Source: Cordylochernes scorpioides (Eukaryota; Arthropoda; Arachnida; Pseudoscorpiones; Chernetidae). Taken from it: 64,000 bases of DNA. Below the pieces are notes generated by a model. The model saw only the letters and a program-made list of their open reading frames with translations. It made no database searches and was not told the DNA's origin. The stretch is from assembly GCA_030710605.1 (NCBI GenBank), contig CP092882.1:20532446-20596445 (forward strand). The letters run 5' to 3'. Positions 30,561-41,310 of this stretch are shown here, one piece after another (the first letter of the stretch is position 1; every line of letters begins with the position of its first letter). The translations under genes and the position numbers were made by a program.

Positions 30561-31135
30561 AGTGTCCATCACTATTGGTCAAGTTATCTCCTACTTCACT
30601 CTTCTAACCATTTTATTAGACTGAAGAGAGATAACAAACTAGCAGAATATCTTTGAATGAACAATAATAAAAGCTGTATATAATGGTGAGAGAGAGCCTG
30701 ACATTTTTATAAAGTAAAAACCTTAACGATCCCTAGTTAAAGGATATAATTGTGTGTGCAATAAAATATACATAATTAAAATAGAAAAATGAAAGAATAA
30801 ATAAAAAATATTTTTTTTTAAACAATAAAAAAAGAAACTATAAATCAAACTCAATAAAAAAAATAATAATAAAAAAAAGAATTTCTTTTTAAATCAAACT
30901 CCTTTGTTTATTACATAGACTTTAATAAAACATAAAGAGAGGCTATTAAGGTTTAGAGAGATTGTGATCTAATACACAGAGTAAAACTTTGTTACAGTGA
31001 AAAATTCAATGACTTGACTGAACTTTGGTTATAAGGGAAGATTCACTATATTTACCTAGCAAGGTTTTACTGAACATAACTACAGTGTAGTTATATGAAA
31101 CAAAGTTTGATTTTGAGAGATGTTCTACTGAATCA
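30561..31135. other. A/T-rich intron 13, no recognised feature
   Basis: Long A-rich and T-rich runs, no coding signal. Confidence 0.4.
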
Positions 31136-31137
31136 GA

Positions 31138-31585
31138 AAAGAGAAATCTGTGACCCGGGATCAAATCCCACATTGGGCACTTTGAAGAAAAAAAAAAGGC
31201 TTCAATGCTACCCTATTTAATAGTCTCAAATTTGCACAGTTGTGGAAATCATGGTAGGTGGGTGCTTGAAACGGTAAATATGCAAACTTTTGTAGTTAAA
31301 AGACAACAGGGGCATGTTTGGTTACTTACAATCACAGGTGGGGTCTGACAAGGGATTGAATTCTGTACTGAGAACTTTTTTTTAAATTGCTTCACTACCC
31401 GCCCATTCTTGTAGATCCCAACCCCTCCAGTGAATGCAAGTGACCAGATAGGGCTATGACCTACTTGTAAGTGAAAAAAATCAAACTGCTTTCCATATGA
31501 GTACACATGTGATGCACATGCAGTAAAAGCAGTCACTAACTACCCATCATGATTATCATGGCCTGTACCACATGTCCTAGGGATA
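31138..31585 (+). repeat. Two old SINE pieces
   Basis: 31138-31205 is a head fragment with a decayed B box (GGGATCAAATCCCAC). 31370-31585 is a diverged body and 3' end, 'CACATGTCCTAGGGATAA'. Confidence 0.6.
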
Positions 31586-31595
31586 ATTACAAATA

Positions 31596-31796
31596 AGATT
31601 CAAGGTAATAAGACCAAATCCAAATAAATAAATAGTGTGTGACGTTTCGGTAACAGCATTGTTACCATCTTCAGACAAAAGTACTGAATGAGAAATTGAA
31701 ACCGAAAACATCACACACTATTTATTTATTTATATTTGGTCTTATTACCATGTGTTTATAATCTAGAATCCAAATTGTGCCTTATCACATATAAAA
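31596..31796. repeat. Foldback repeat
   Basis: Left arm with GACGTTTCGG and CATCTTCAG, right arm with a damaged core, closing 'AATTGTGCCTTATCA'. Confidence 0.75.
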
Positions 31797-31867
31797 TTCT
31801 ATTTTAAAGAAACTAGCAAGGGGAAGAAGATGGAGATAGTTTCAAGTAAAAGTTATATTTAGTGGGA

Positions 31868-32025
31868 GAAGGTAATAAGACCATATCCAAATAATTAAAT
31901 AAATAGTTTCTGATGTTTCGGTAACTGCGTTGTTACCGAAACGTCACAAACTATTTATTTGGATTTGGTCTTATTACCTTGTGTTTATAAGCTATAATCC
32001 AAATTGTGCCTTATTATTTAGTGGG
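31868..32025. repeat. Foldback repeat, short spacer
   Basis: The arms meet at 'GGTAACTGCGTTGTTACCGA', so almost the whole unit is one palindrome. Confidence 0.78.
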
Positions 32026-32063
32026 AAGTATACTAGAATTGATGGTGTGATGTGAAAGGTTAC

Positions 32064-32205
32064 CTGAAGGGTTGGCATTGGTCATCTCATCAGCCTTGGT
32101 CTTGAGGTCCACCATCCTCTCCTTGAAGATGTAGAGGAGGCGGAGAGTGAGGTACCAGGGAGCCGTACAGAACAGCAGCCGGTGTTTGGCTTCCTCTCCT
32201 ATGGC
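32064..32205 (-). CDS. sin3: sin3 exon 13
   Basis: Encodes AIGEEAKHRLLFCTAPWYLT, then 'LRLLYIFKERMVDLKTKADE'. It aligns with the Sin3 C-terminal-domain motif 'LF..NNWY.F.RLH..L..RL'. Acceptor ATAGCAG, donor GTAACC, phases 0 and 1. The usual NNN before WY is replaced by TAP. Confidence 0.88.
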
Positions 32206-32249
32206 CTGCTATCACACTCTCCATGTGAATACATCACATGTTTGAAGCC

Positions 32250-32352
32250 AAATGGCTGCTTTACCACATATGTAGACCTGTCGTGCACTTGCAGTAAATG
32301 CTAACTACTATCCACCATGATTATCATGGCCACATTTACTAGATGGATAAAA
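32250..32352 (+). repeat. tRNA-SINE 3' fragment
   Basis: 'CCACCATGATTATCATGGCC' preceded by diverged body. Confidence 0.55.
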
Positions 32353-32464
32353 ATTTTAAAACAAGAGGCCAAGAGTTTCGGATCCTAAATTTGATTCTGT
32401 TATGCTACCTGCAGACCAAGCTTTTAATTCAAATGATAAGGCACAATTAACACTATTTATTTAT

Positions 32465-32830
32465 TTATCTTAACTCTGCCTTTGCCGGTCCCAAGCCCGG
32501 ATAAAAAAGGAGGAGGGGGAGCAGTAACAAGCTAACTAAAAAACCTGGGCTCAGCTGGCCCGGCTGATAGTACCCTGCAAGGGCTCCTAATCCAGGGATA
32601 CAGGATGAGCAGCGTCTGTACTCCATGTTAGGAGCAGCTGCACATGGCGTCTGTTCCTCATGTCAGAGGCGGCCATTTCTTTTGGAGCTAAGTCGGCCTG
32701 CCACTGAGTAGTGCTCCCAGTCTTAATGACAAAGGCAGACGCATTCTACTTCTCCCGGTCATGATCTCAAGCTTTACAAGCTTGACACCCTAATATGATT
32801 GAGTGGAGATAAGAAAGAAGAAGAAGAAGA
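32465..32830 (+). mobile_element. (GAA)n-tailed repeat
   Basis: Opposite-orientation copy of 17577-17905, ending 'GAGATAAGAAAGAAGAAGAA'. Confidence 0.65.
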
Positions 32831-33290
32831 TTTATTTGGATTTGGTCTTATTACCTTCTCTTTGGTTCAACTTTACCCCAGGAAATCAGAATTTAGGGTT
32901 GAATTAAAGTCAGTGTTGAATTAGAGTCATTTGAATTGAGGAGGCAGTTCTACAGTCTTTGTAAATAAGACCTATCACTTTGACTTTAAAGTCCAAATTC
33001 ATCCTATCATCGTTTTTTTAAATCACAATCATATTTAAGACCCCCAAAAATACTTGAGATATCCCCGAAATTATGCACACACATCGACAGTGGCACCTCA
33101 CTATAACAGCTTCCTTACAACAGAGCAACTTGGTGTTATAACATTATAAATCTAAGGTTCCAAGTTTTAAGTCCCAATTGTTTTAACAGTGGTTAAAACA
33201 TGATTTAGAGCAACATAAAATCTTGTATGTAAGTGATGCTTTTATAACAAGGTTAACTTTATTTTCTTATATTTGACATTTTTAATATTT
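32831..33290. other. Intron 12, no recognised feature
   Basis: A/T-rich, no coding signal. Confidence 0.4.
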
Positions 33291-33293
33291 CAG

Positions 33294-33602
33294 TGTGGGG
33301 GGGTCGGTGGAAGGCTGGGTAAACCGTTTGGTTTTCGACCACTAGGACCCGGGTTCAATTCCCGCATTGGGCACTTTTTTCTGTTTAAAAAAAAAAAAAT
33401 GCTCCAATGGCCCCCGATTCTTGCAAAAGTTCAACCCCACCAGCGAGTGCAAGTAACCAAACGGGGCTCTGGCATTTGTAAGTGCAAAGTCGAACTGCTT
33501 TTCACATGTGTAGACATGTGGTGCGCTTACAATAAAAGCAGTCGCTAACTACCCACCATGATAATCATGGCCTGTACCCCGTGTACTAGGGATAAGCAAA
33601 AA
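33294..33602 (+). mobile_element. tRNA-derived SINE, full length
   Basis: Head GGGGGGTCGGTGGAAGGCTG, B-box-like GGGTTCAATTCCCGC, body and A-rich tail. Confidence 0.88.
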
Positions 33603-33717
33603 ATATATATTTCATAGTAAGGGAAAGATCTTTTAAAAATTAACTTCTATGCTTTAGTTTTAAGAGTATATAGAGTATAATTGACTGACTATATTTCAAC
33701 AGTTAGCACAAAACACA

Positions 33718-34025
33718 CTTTTTTTTTCAAATATCCCTAGTACACGTGGGCCATGATAATCATAGTGGGTAGAAGTTGGTGACTGCTTTTACTGTAAATG
33801 CACCACATGTCTACACATGTGAAAAGCAGTTCGATTTTTGCACTTACAAATATGCCAGAGCCCCGTTTAGTTACTTGCACTCGCTGATGGGGTTGGACTT
33901 TTACAAGAATAGGGGGCCAATGGAGCATTTTTTTTTAATCAGAAAAAAGATGTCCAATGCGAAATTCGATCCCGGGTTGTAGCGGTCGTAAACAAACAGT
34001 TTAGACCAGCCTTCCACAGACTCCA
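33718..34025 (-). mobile_element. tRNA-derived SINE, somewhat diverged
   Basis: Complete layout on the minus strand with a worn B box (GGGATCGAATTTCGC). Confidence 0.8.
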
Positions 34026-34296
34026 TTAAACCCCACTTAATGCCTACTACAATATAACAGAAAGCATCCTTCTATTGGGCATGCTGAATTGAGTACTCTT
34101 GACGGTGTTAATATTTAAATATCTATATAAATATTTTTTACTAAGAAGTAGTTTTTATAGAGTTATAATAATTGCCATATATAATTTAAATTTTGGCCTA
34201 TGCTTGGGGGCTCGAGCCTGCATGTAAAGCTTAGACACTAGAAGATTGGAAAAGGTTGAGGAAAAAAGGAGAAATAACCTTACTTAATGTTACACA
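34026..34296. other. Intron 12, no recognised feature
   Basis: Nothing supported. Confidence 0.4.
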
Positions 34297-34462
34297 AGGT
34301 AATAAGACCAAATCTAAATAAATAGTATGTGATATTTGGGTAACAACTCTCAATTGAATGAAAAAAAATGAAAAAGTTAACAATGCTGTTACCAAAAGGT
34401 CACCCACAATTTATTGATTTGTTCTTATTATCTTGTGCTTCTAATCTTTAATCCAAATTGTA
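34297..34462. repeat. Foldback repeat, worn copy
   Basis: 'CAAGGTAATAAGACCAAATC', damaged core, then 'CTTATTATCTTGTGCTTCTA'. Confidence 0.6.
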
Positions 34463-34559
34463 CTTTATCAATCATTTAATTTAGAATTGAATAATTGAAT
34501 GTGAACTGCAAATGTGAGAAGTTGTAAAAAAATTTTTTAATTATACAGTAGAACCTGCC

Positions 34560-36045
34560 TGTAAAAAAAACAATGGTTGCCTGTAAAGTCGGTTTTACGG
34601 GCGAAGATTTTACGTGACAACGGTAGAATATTTATTGATATGAATATAATTAAATTGCACAATAGGAACAAGGAATTGAATGAAAATAAGAATTGCACAA
34701 ATTTTAACTATAGAAATATATTTTGTTTACTAAAACATTGTACATGTAAACTAAAACTTAACTAATTCCTATTTGAGTGATTTTGTTGAGGATAGGACGA
34801 TGATAGGAGAAATATGAAATGAAAGGAAGTGTTTCTGCTGTAATGTGTCTTGCGAAAGTCAAGTCGATAGTTGTTCCTTTTAACGTAGTTGACTTAGAAA
34901 CGTTTGATACGCAATCAAGATTATACGTATTTTTCATGAATTTAAGAAACGAGTTGTCAGGCTTTACGTTTTTGTTAAAATCACCACACAGAAGAATCGG
35001 TATACTAGAATCAACTTGCACGAACGGTGGCACGTACTGGCTGTTGTGAATGTACGGACCGAGTCCTTGCCATAGTAACATTCCAATATCCTGCATACTA
35101 GCTCCTGGATGAATATATACAGCACCGAGTATAAACTTGAAGCTAGTATTAGCGGCGAAGCAAGTAACTTCAGTCATGCACATGTCACCCTTGGTTTTAA
35201 TGACACGAGTTACGTCTGTAATCGCAACTTGGAACACTTCCGCCGTAGATGTCGATGATAATTTACGATAGATCGCCACTCCACCAGCCGCGTTGGTATT
35301 TGAAAATCAAAACACTTATTCAGATCGAAGGTTCAAATTTTTGCTAAATAAATTTGAAATTAAATAAAATTTGTAATTGTAAATGATGAAGTTGAAAATT
35401 AAAACATTTACTTAAATTAGATGTTAAAATTCTTGCTCAACACAGTTTAAATAAAGTTTTCTTATATCTGCCACTTTTTCTTAATATTTGTAATTTTAAA
35501 GAATCAATTCGAAAATCAAAACATTTATTCAGATCGAAGGTTCAAATTTTTGCTAAATAAATTTGAAAAAATTTAAAATTTGTAAAATAATAATTAATTA
35601 ATTAATTAATTTTAAACTAATAATTTACTTAACACTATCAACATTTATCAATAGTATGACATAACCTATAAACTCAGTTTCTCAACTTTTGTGTCAATCT
35701 AACAATTAATCAATCAATCATAGTTTACGATAATGAAATATCAGTGTACAATTATTTACCTTTATTGTTGTAGTTGTTGTAAATGACGAATCTAAGCACT
35801 CCACATTTTCACTACAGACACAGCTGACGATACTTTAACCACACGTGTGAACTTGTATTATGACGCTTTCTTGTTTTTCCAACGCCAAGAACGTTCGAGA
35901 AAGACAAAGACAGAGACAAGCATGCGCCGATTCAATGCGCCTAATTCTCTAGCGCTGTGCGCGCAGCACTCTCGTTCGATGACTCTTTTTCATAAGTGAC
36001 TCCCAGCCGCAACCTAATTTAAGACGTTGTCACGTCAAAAGGACT
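34560..36045 (-). mobile_element. Unclassified element with endonuclease fragment, inserted in a MITE
   Basis: A MITE of the CAGTAGAACCTC family is cut after 'CAGTAGAACCTGCCTGTAAA' and resumes at about 36045 ('AAGGACTCCTAATTGCAG'). Inside, near the ends, ACGTGACAACG (34610) and CGTTGTCACGT (36024) are inverted copies. Two 45-bp direct repeats begin at about 35307 and 35508 ('AAAATCAAAACA...'). The only protein is the endonuclease fragment at 34758-35279. Confidence 0.6.
34758..35279 (-). pseudogene. Endonuclease/exonuclease/phosphatase-fold fragment
   Basis: About 173 codons resemble the C-terminal part of an APE-like endonuclease: 'GAVYIHPGA', then 'ILLCGDFNKN' (the conserved GDFN motif), 'TTIDLTFAR' and 'YFSYHRPIL' (the SxHxP catalytic end, with Tyr before His). 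Such domains occur in non-LTR retrotransposons and in some Helitron-like (Helentron) elements. No reverse transcriptase or helicase is next to it. The N-terminal third of the fold is missing, so it is a fragment whose parent class is open. Confidence 0.7.
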
Positions 36046-36202
36046 CCTAATTGCAGAGCCAAAGTGTTCTTTAGAGAGAGAGAGAGGTGTCCTCTTACCT
36101 GAGAATTTGTAAATGGTAAAAATAGTAATTTTGCAAATAAAAACTGTCCTTTGTAGAGAAGTGTTCTCTAGCGGGAGTGTCCTCTTATGGAGGTTCTACT
36201 GT
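36046..36202. repeat. Right part of the split MITE
   Basis: Continues the CAGTAGAACCTC MITE started at 34554, ending 'GGAGGTTCTACTGTA'. Confidence 0.75.
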
Positions 36203-36315
36203 ATTTCGAACGATAGGACTCTTTTAAATTGTAAGGTGCACACAGCACATATAAAGTTTCAATTAAATACCCCCTAAAAGTTAAAGACTTGTGTTGCTCC
36301 AACATCACCTCTTAC

Positions 36316-36614
36316 ATAGACCACATAGGTGGGTTGCCAAGTTACCATGGGGTTGGAGGTAAAGGCCAACACGGGGAGTTCAGGGGTTGGGATGTCTTCT
36401 AAGGCTTCGGCATAGTTGATCATGGGAGGTTTGGGCAGTCCCTGCTCATCAAGTTGTTGGTTGTTGGAGTCAGTGGGGAGATCCTGGTCTATGGGGCCGG
36501 CAGCTTGCTGCTCTTGGGCGGTCTCTTCTCCTTCCATAGGACCTGGAGCCACTCTGGGGTGTTCCGGAGGTGGAGGTGGTGGTAGTGGAACTGGCGGTGG
36601 AGGAGCTGGGCACA
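36316..36614 (-). CDS. sin3: sin3 exon 12, proline-rich insert
   Basis: Phase-1 acceptor GGGGGACAG and donor GTAAGAG after TYVVY. The 100 codons start with a polyproline run (VCPAPPPPVPLPPPPPPEHP) followed by an acidic, glutamine-rich stretch. It lies between conserved C-terminal-domain pieces, where Sin3 proteins usually have a variable acidic linker. The polyproline could bind SH3, WW or profilin-type domains. Confidence 0.82.
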
Positions 36615-37044
36615 CTGTCCCCCAACTCTTTTATAGACAGGCGGTGTCACATTAAATGATACACAACAATAATAACAAAATAGAGATTATATCCTAAGTT
36701 GATTAATCACCTGGATCAGTATATTATCAAAAGAAGAACAAAATTGTGAAATGAAGGGTTGTTTATTGTAAGGTCTTCATCTAGCTGAGCTTTTGAGTAT
36801 TTCTGCCCTTCTACAAGGGGAATAAAACTAAAGAAAGAGATTTTCCCAAGATCATGAAATATTCAGAATCACCCAAGAGGTGTTTGTCAAACTGCCACTT
36901 TTGGCCCTGACACTGTCTGCTAAATAAGTCCCTAGATGGTGCAGAGGGGAAGAAAGAGGTAACCTTTCTTTTTGGATCAATTTTCTACCAGCAACATTTA
37001 CACATTATTAGGTTTTAAAATTGACCTTAAACTATATATATACA

Positions 37045-37190
37045 GTTAAACCTGTCTATAGCACCCCCTCTAAATAGCACCCGATTTTAAATATGTAGTA
37101 CAATGCGATTTACATTAAGAGTGACCTGTCCATAGCACCCTATTTTGGTGAGTCCCAAGAGGGGGCGCTATAGACAGGTTTAACTGTATA
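37045..37190. mobile_element. MITE with CAGTTAAACCTGTCTATAG ends
   Basis: Inverse copy of 27476-27655. Ends ACAGTTAAACCTGTCTATAG and CTATAGACAGGTTTAACTGT, flanked by TA. Confidence 0.82.
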
Positions 37191-37204
37191 TATATATATA
37201 TACA

Positions 37205-37388
37205 TACAGTAGAACCTCCAAGAGAGGACACTCTTGCTAGAAAACTCTTCTTTACAAAGGATGGTTCTCAACACCAAAATGACCATTTTTACTATTTATC
37301 AACTCTCCAGTAAGAGAACACCTCTCCCTAAAGGACACTTTATCTCTACAACTTGGTGTCCTTTACAGAGAGGTAGTTCTACTGTATA
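37205..37388. mobile_element. MITE of the CAGTAGAACCTC family, best-preserved copy
   Basis: Starts TACAGTAGAACCTCCAAGAG and ends GAGAGGTAGTTCTACTGTA, TA on both sides. Good reference for the family. Confidence 0.82.
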
Positions 37389-37633
37389 TAATAATAAGAG
37401 AACTCAAAATAATTAGAGCAAAAATAAAAATGGATAATTTCACATTTTTACAGATAGATGGCGCCATATGTTGTGTACAAACAAGAGAGAGAGAGAGATA
37501 TGGAGGACCATCATGGAGGTTATTCTTTGGACTTCCTCATGACATTATCATCCTGTCAGGAAGTTGAAATCTAGCTTAGCAATTGTCAGGATTACACTTA
37601 TCACTGGGGACACTAGATCCTCTGGTATCTCAC

Positions 37634-37801
37634 CTTCCATTATGACATCGTCCTCATCTCCGCTGTCCAGAGAGACAGAGATCATCCGGGGCGGAGTGAC
37701 GGGTTCTCCGGACTCCAGCACCAGAGTGGGCAGGTCCAGGAACTGGGGGATGGGCACCAGGAGCAGCTCAATGATGGCCTTCTTCTCCTCCTTGCTCAGT
37801 T
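37634..37801 (-). CDS. sin3: sin3 exon 11
   Basis: Encodes ELSKEEKKAIIELLLVPIPQ and then an acidic run 'SLDSGDEDDVIME'. It corresponds to the Sin3 segment where 'I...L....PDL' is followed by an acidic patch. Acceptor CCTTCCAG, donor GTGAGA, phase 1 at both ends. Confidence 0.87.
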
Positions 37802-38069
37802 CTGGAAGGTGACAACAACATCCACATCAATACTGTGGGTGAGAGAACATAGGAGAATGGTTTTCTAAGCAAGATTAGAATGCGGGGAAACTGGAATATG
37901 GAGCAGGATCTCAACCATTTTAATATACTGGAATACCAATTTAATAGGATTTCAAGGGACCACGAAAAATCTGCATAATGTGATGATGTTAACATTTTGG
38001 CTAACAATTTAAAGAACTATTATATTTGATTAATGTGATGTGAGGCAAACAATATATTCACACAAAAAT

Positions 38070-38240
38070 GATAAGGTACAATTTGGATTATAGATTAGAA
38101 CTACAATGTAATAAGACAAAATTCAAATAAATAAAGTGTGTTTTTTAATTTATTTGGATATTAAACACAAGGTAATAAGAGCAAATCCAATTGTCTTATT
38201 ACTTTGTAGTTTTACTCTATAATCCAAATTGTACCTCATA
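38070..38240. repeat. Foldback repeat, worn copy without core
   Basis: Inverted 'GGTACAATTTGGATTATAGA' and 'CTATAATCCAAATTGTACCT' arms. The hammerhead-like centre is lost. Confidence 0.6.
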
Positions 38241-38820
38241 TCATACCTTGTAGTTCAAATATCCACACAAATACAACCTCATTAAAATATGGTTGTTAGG
38301 AGTTGTTGGACTTATAATAAATAAAAGATTTGATAGTTTATTTTGAAAAAAATAAAATTAAAATTTTTTTACAAAAAAAAAATCAGGAGTATTGACAAGC
38401 ATAGTAGGATTAGCAATATGCAGCAAATTAAATTCAATAATAAATAAAAAAAATTAATTAGTAATCTGTGACTTATTAACTGCAAATATCCTATTTTAGA
38501 ACAGCACACAACTTGGTTAGGACATTATAATTCTAAAGTTTCACGCTATAACCACATGAAACCTTGGTTCTAGAGATGATACAATTTTAGAGAGAGGATT
38601 AATTCTATTTAGTTTCGGAGAAAAACACATCAACAAATAGTTTATTTTATATAACTCCCGATGTTTCAGTGACTTCCTGTCCCCTGAATCAACTTCCAAC
38701 CAACAAATGATCTTCAAAATCTATTTAGTTTATTTATATGTGAGAGGTGTAAGACCACCACAGAAGAAATCAGAGAATTATTGAAACAATCAGTGTCAAA
38801 TTATATTGACAAATATTTGC
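38241..38820. other. A/T-rich intron 10, no recognised feature
   Basis: No coding signal. Confidence 0.4.
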
Positions 38821-38829
38821 AATCTTATC

Positions 38830-39110
38830 ATATCTTATCTCAGGTTTTAGTGGAAAGAATTTGTGTTTTCGTTTGTTTGTGAACAAATCTCTCCCGCCTT
38901 CTCATTGGACGAATGTGGCCATGTTTGTATATAAAGGGGGCTATGGTATGAGTCGAGGCGAGTGTGGTGGATTATCGTGTGGAGACACTTAAAGTGTTCT
39001 CTGCGTGCTATATCCCTGTCTGGCAATCTCATCGCATACCTGTGTAACCCCGGTCCGATCCCTACCTAAGCAGCAATAAAGCTAAGTACTTGTTTTTTAT
39101 TTTATTTAAC
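38830..39110 (+). repeat. Possible solo LTR
   Basis: GTATATAAAGGGGG looks like a TATA box at about 38926. About 140 nt later there is GCAATAAAGC followed by a T-rich stretch, a promoter-plus-polyA layout typical of LTRs. No second LTR or coding region was found. Confidence 0.38.
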
Positions 39111-39315
39111 AAATTGTGATTTATTATTTACTTTTTTTTGTGTGTTGTACTTCTGAGTCCACGATTTTTCTGTCTTTAAGTTACTCCTACTTTAGGCCCT
39201 AGTATATTGTATTTGTGTGTTAACCCGTAAATAGTAACATTTGTCATCAGAATTACCGAGTAGAAAAGAGGTGTTAAACAAGCTTAGAATGTTGAAGTGT
39301 AGGGAAGTGACTCAC

Positions 39316-39409
39316 CCACATTGTGGTTGATGAAGTAGATGACCAGTGAGGCCATGTCTTGGTACACCATGGCCAGCTGTCCCATGTTCAGCAACAGGTG
39401 GGGTCCAAC
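39316..39409 (-). CDS. sin3: sin3 exon 10
   Basis: Encodes VGPHLLLNMGQLAMVYQDMA then SLVIYFINHNV, matching Sin3 'GPHL...Y.D...L.DAA.LI.....'. Acceptor AGGAAG, donor GTGAGT, phases 0 and 1. Confidence 0.88.
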
Positions 39410-39514
39410 CTTCCTGGCAGCTCCCCGTGGTGTGGACTTCCTCCTCTGTCCTCACACACACCAACATGTCGTAGGGCAGGTTCCATAGAACTACAGCTAT
39501 ACTACTAGCTGGTA

Positions 39515-39688
39515 CACTACAACAACCTCTCAATAGAGGACATCTCTCTACACAGGACACTTTTCATCGCTATAATTAAAACTTTTTACTATTTAGCAAC
39601 TCCCAAGTAAGAATAAACCTCTTCTTAAAGGATATTTGGCTCTGTAACTTGGTGACGTCCTTTACAGAGCGGTAGTTCTACTGCATAA
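39515..39688. repeat. MITE of the CAGTAGAACCTC family
   Basis: Interior intact, left end changed to 'CACTACAACAACCTCTCAAT'. Confidence 0.65.
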
Positions 39689-39814
39689 TATCTTTATGCA
39701 AGATCCCAAGGAATTGATGCAACTTATACAGTAGAGGACACTCCACCTCCATGAGTACCATTTGGGAATTCTTTGTTCAAATTTACCTATAATGGATATG
39801 TTAACAGGACCTTT

Positions 39815-39900
39815 GGGAGAGACTGCTGCTTATCATCAAACAGTTCGGGGAGCATGGACTTAAGAAATTTGTGTAATCTTTGCACAAGGGATAAGAAAAT
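39815..39900 (+). repeat. 3' tail of the RNase H-type non-LTR element
   Basis: 'GACCTTTGGGAGAG', then 'TTGTGTAATCTTTGCACAAG' and 'GGGATAAGAAAA'. Confidence 0.65.
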
Positions 39901-40130
39901 ACTATACATCCTGTGAGCAGCATAAAAAAATGATCAATTACCTCTTGGAATGATCATGTCTCCATAATTGCTACTGTCTTAACCAGTTTTTTAATGAGGA
40001 AGTATTCATGGTTTATATATGGTCTCTCTCACAAGAGATGCTTTACTCTACTATTTCTAAGTAAAACCACACTGATCCGACACTCTTACTACTTATAAAT
40101 GACTGCGGCGTATAATTATAAAGCTATACA

Positions 40131-40386
40131 AACAGTTTAACGAGTTTAAAGAGTTAAAAGAGTTCCCGCTCCTGGACACTTTTATTTTTCCGTTCGCCAT
40201 TACTCTTCATATTTTTCACCCTTCCATACGTCATCCATTCATATATCGACCATCACTCTTCATATATTCAACCTTTTCATACGTCATCCAAAAGTTAGAA
40301 ATATTAAATATTTCTCTTTGAAATTAAAAATGATTTTTCATAAATAAAAAAGAAACTTATGCGGTTAAACTGGTTGTATAGCTTTA
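40131..40386. mobile_element. MITE-like element with GCTATACAAMCAGTTTAAC ends
   Basis: Inverted ends at about 40133 and 40384. ACTCTTACTACT occurs nearby on both sides (40082 and 40386) and could be part of a target duplication. No coding. Confidence 0.45.
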
Positions 40387-40699
40387 CTCTTACTACTACT
40401 TTTTAAATAATTGAAACTATGTTTCTACAGAGAAAGCTCTAAATGAAATGTTGAATTATTTTTTTCTTAATGAGAAGGTTCATAACTGATAAGCCATGTC
40501 CTTACATAAAAAAATAAAAATTGATCATTGCAGCATGTGGTCTCTGTTAGAATATAATTCTTTTTTTTTTTTTTTTTCAATTTGAAAAAGTGCCAATAAA
40601 AATTTGCATCAATTTTCAGTGTTAAAAGAAACTAAGATGATATAGTCTATCAAGAATGTATTTAGAAGGTTTTGCCCTGGTTAAAAATAAATAAGACAA

Positions 40700-40815
40700 T
40701 GATTAGGTACAATTCTAATTATAGATTAGAAACACAAGGTAATGAGACCAAATCCAAATAAATAACAGCATGGTGGTAACATCATTTTTACTACATACTT
40801 ACATCAGACAAAAGT
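40700..40815. repeat. Foldback repeat, worn copy
   Basis: 'GATTAGAAACACAAGGTAAT' arm with remnants of the core. Confidence 0.6.
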
Positions 40816-40884
40816 ACTGAGAAAGAAAAATAAATCCCAGCTGAAATAAGACCAAAGAATCAATATTGAAGCCCATCTACTGAC

Positions 40885-41068
40885 CTCATCATAGAGGGCA
40901 TAGATATTGTTGAGGAGGGCTTTAGAGCGCAACCGGTGGAGGTCATTGATGCGGAAGTTGATGCCGCGGCTGTCCAAGGAGCGCAGGTAGAAGGTGTCAA
41001 TGACCTTCTTCCAGTAGCAGTTGTACTTGATCTGGGCCACCCGCCATTCCTCCAACTTGGCCCGCAGC
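40885..41068 (-). CDS. sin3: sin3 exon 9
   Basis: Encodes LRAKLEEWRVAQIKYNCYWK then 'FYLRSLDSRGINFRINDLHR' and 'SKALLNNIYALYDE'. This is highly similar to Sin3 'K.EEW..AQ..FN..W......YLKSLDH.G..FK..D...LRSK.LL.EI...YDE', the end of the HDAC-interaction region. Acceptor TGTCACAG, donor GTCAGT, phases 2 and 0. Confidence 0.93.
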
Positions 41069-41126
41069 CTGTGACAACAATCATAGTAATGTCCCATTCT
41101 GTGCTGTCTCCTGTGTGTCAACTCAC

Positions 41127-41207
41127 CTCTTCATCACCAGTGGGATAGCTACCACAGGATTGTCCTTCAAGCCCTGGAAGAGATCCTCAGCCTTGTCTCC
41201 GTACAAC
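41127..41207 (-). CDS. sin3: sin3 exon 8
   Basis: Encodes LYGDKAEDLFQGLKDNPVVA then IPLVMK, matching 'IYGDKA..II..LKKNP..AVP.VLKR'. Acceptor GTCTCCAG, donor GTGAGT, phase 2 on both sides. Only 58 bp of intron separates it from exon 9. Confidence 0.93.
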
Positions 41208-41310
41208 CTGGAGACATCAAACTTTGTCACATTGGGTAGATGCCGCGACAGGAACTTCCAAATGTGTAAAATAAAAAGTGGACCCCAACCAAAACAAGCC
41301 TCTAACATTG

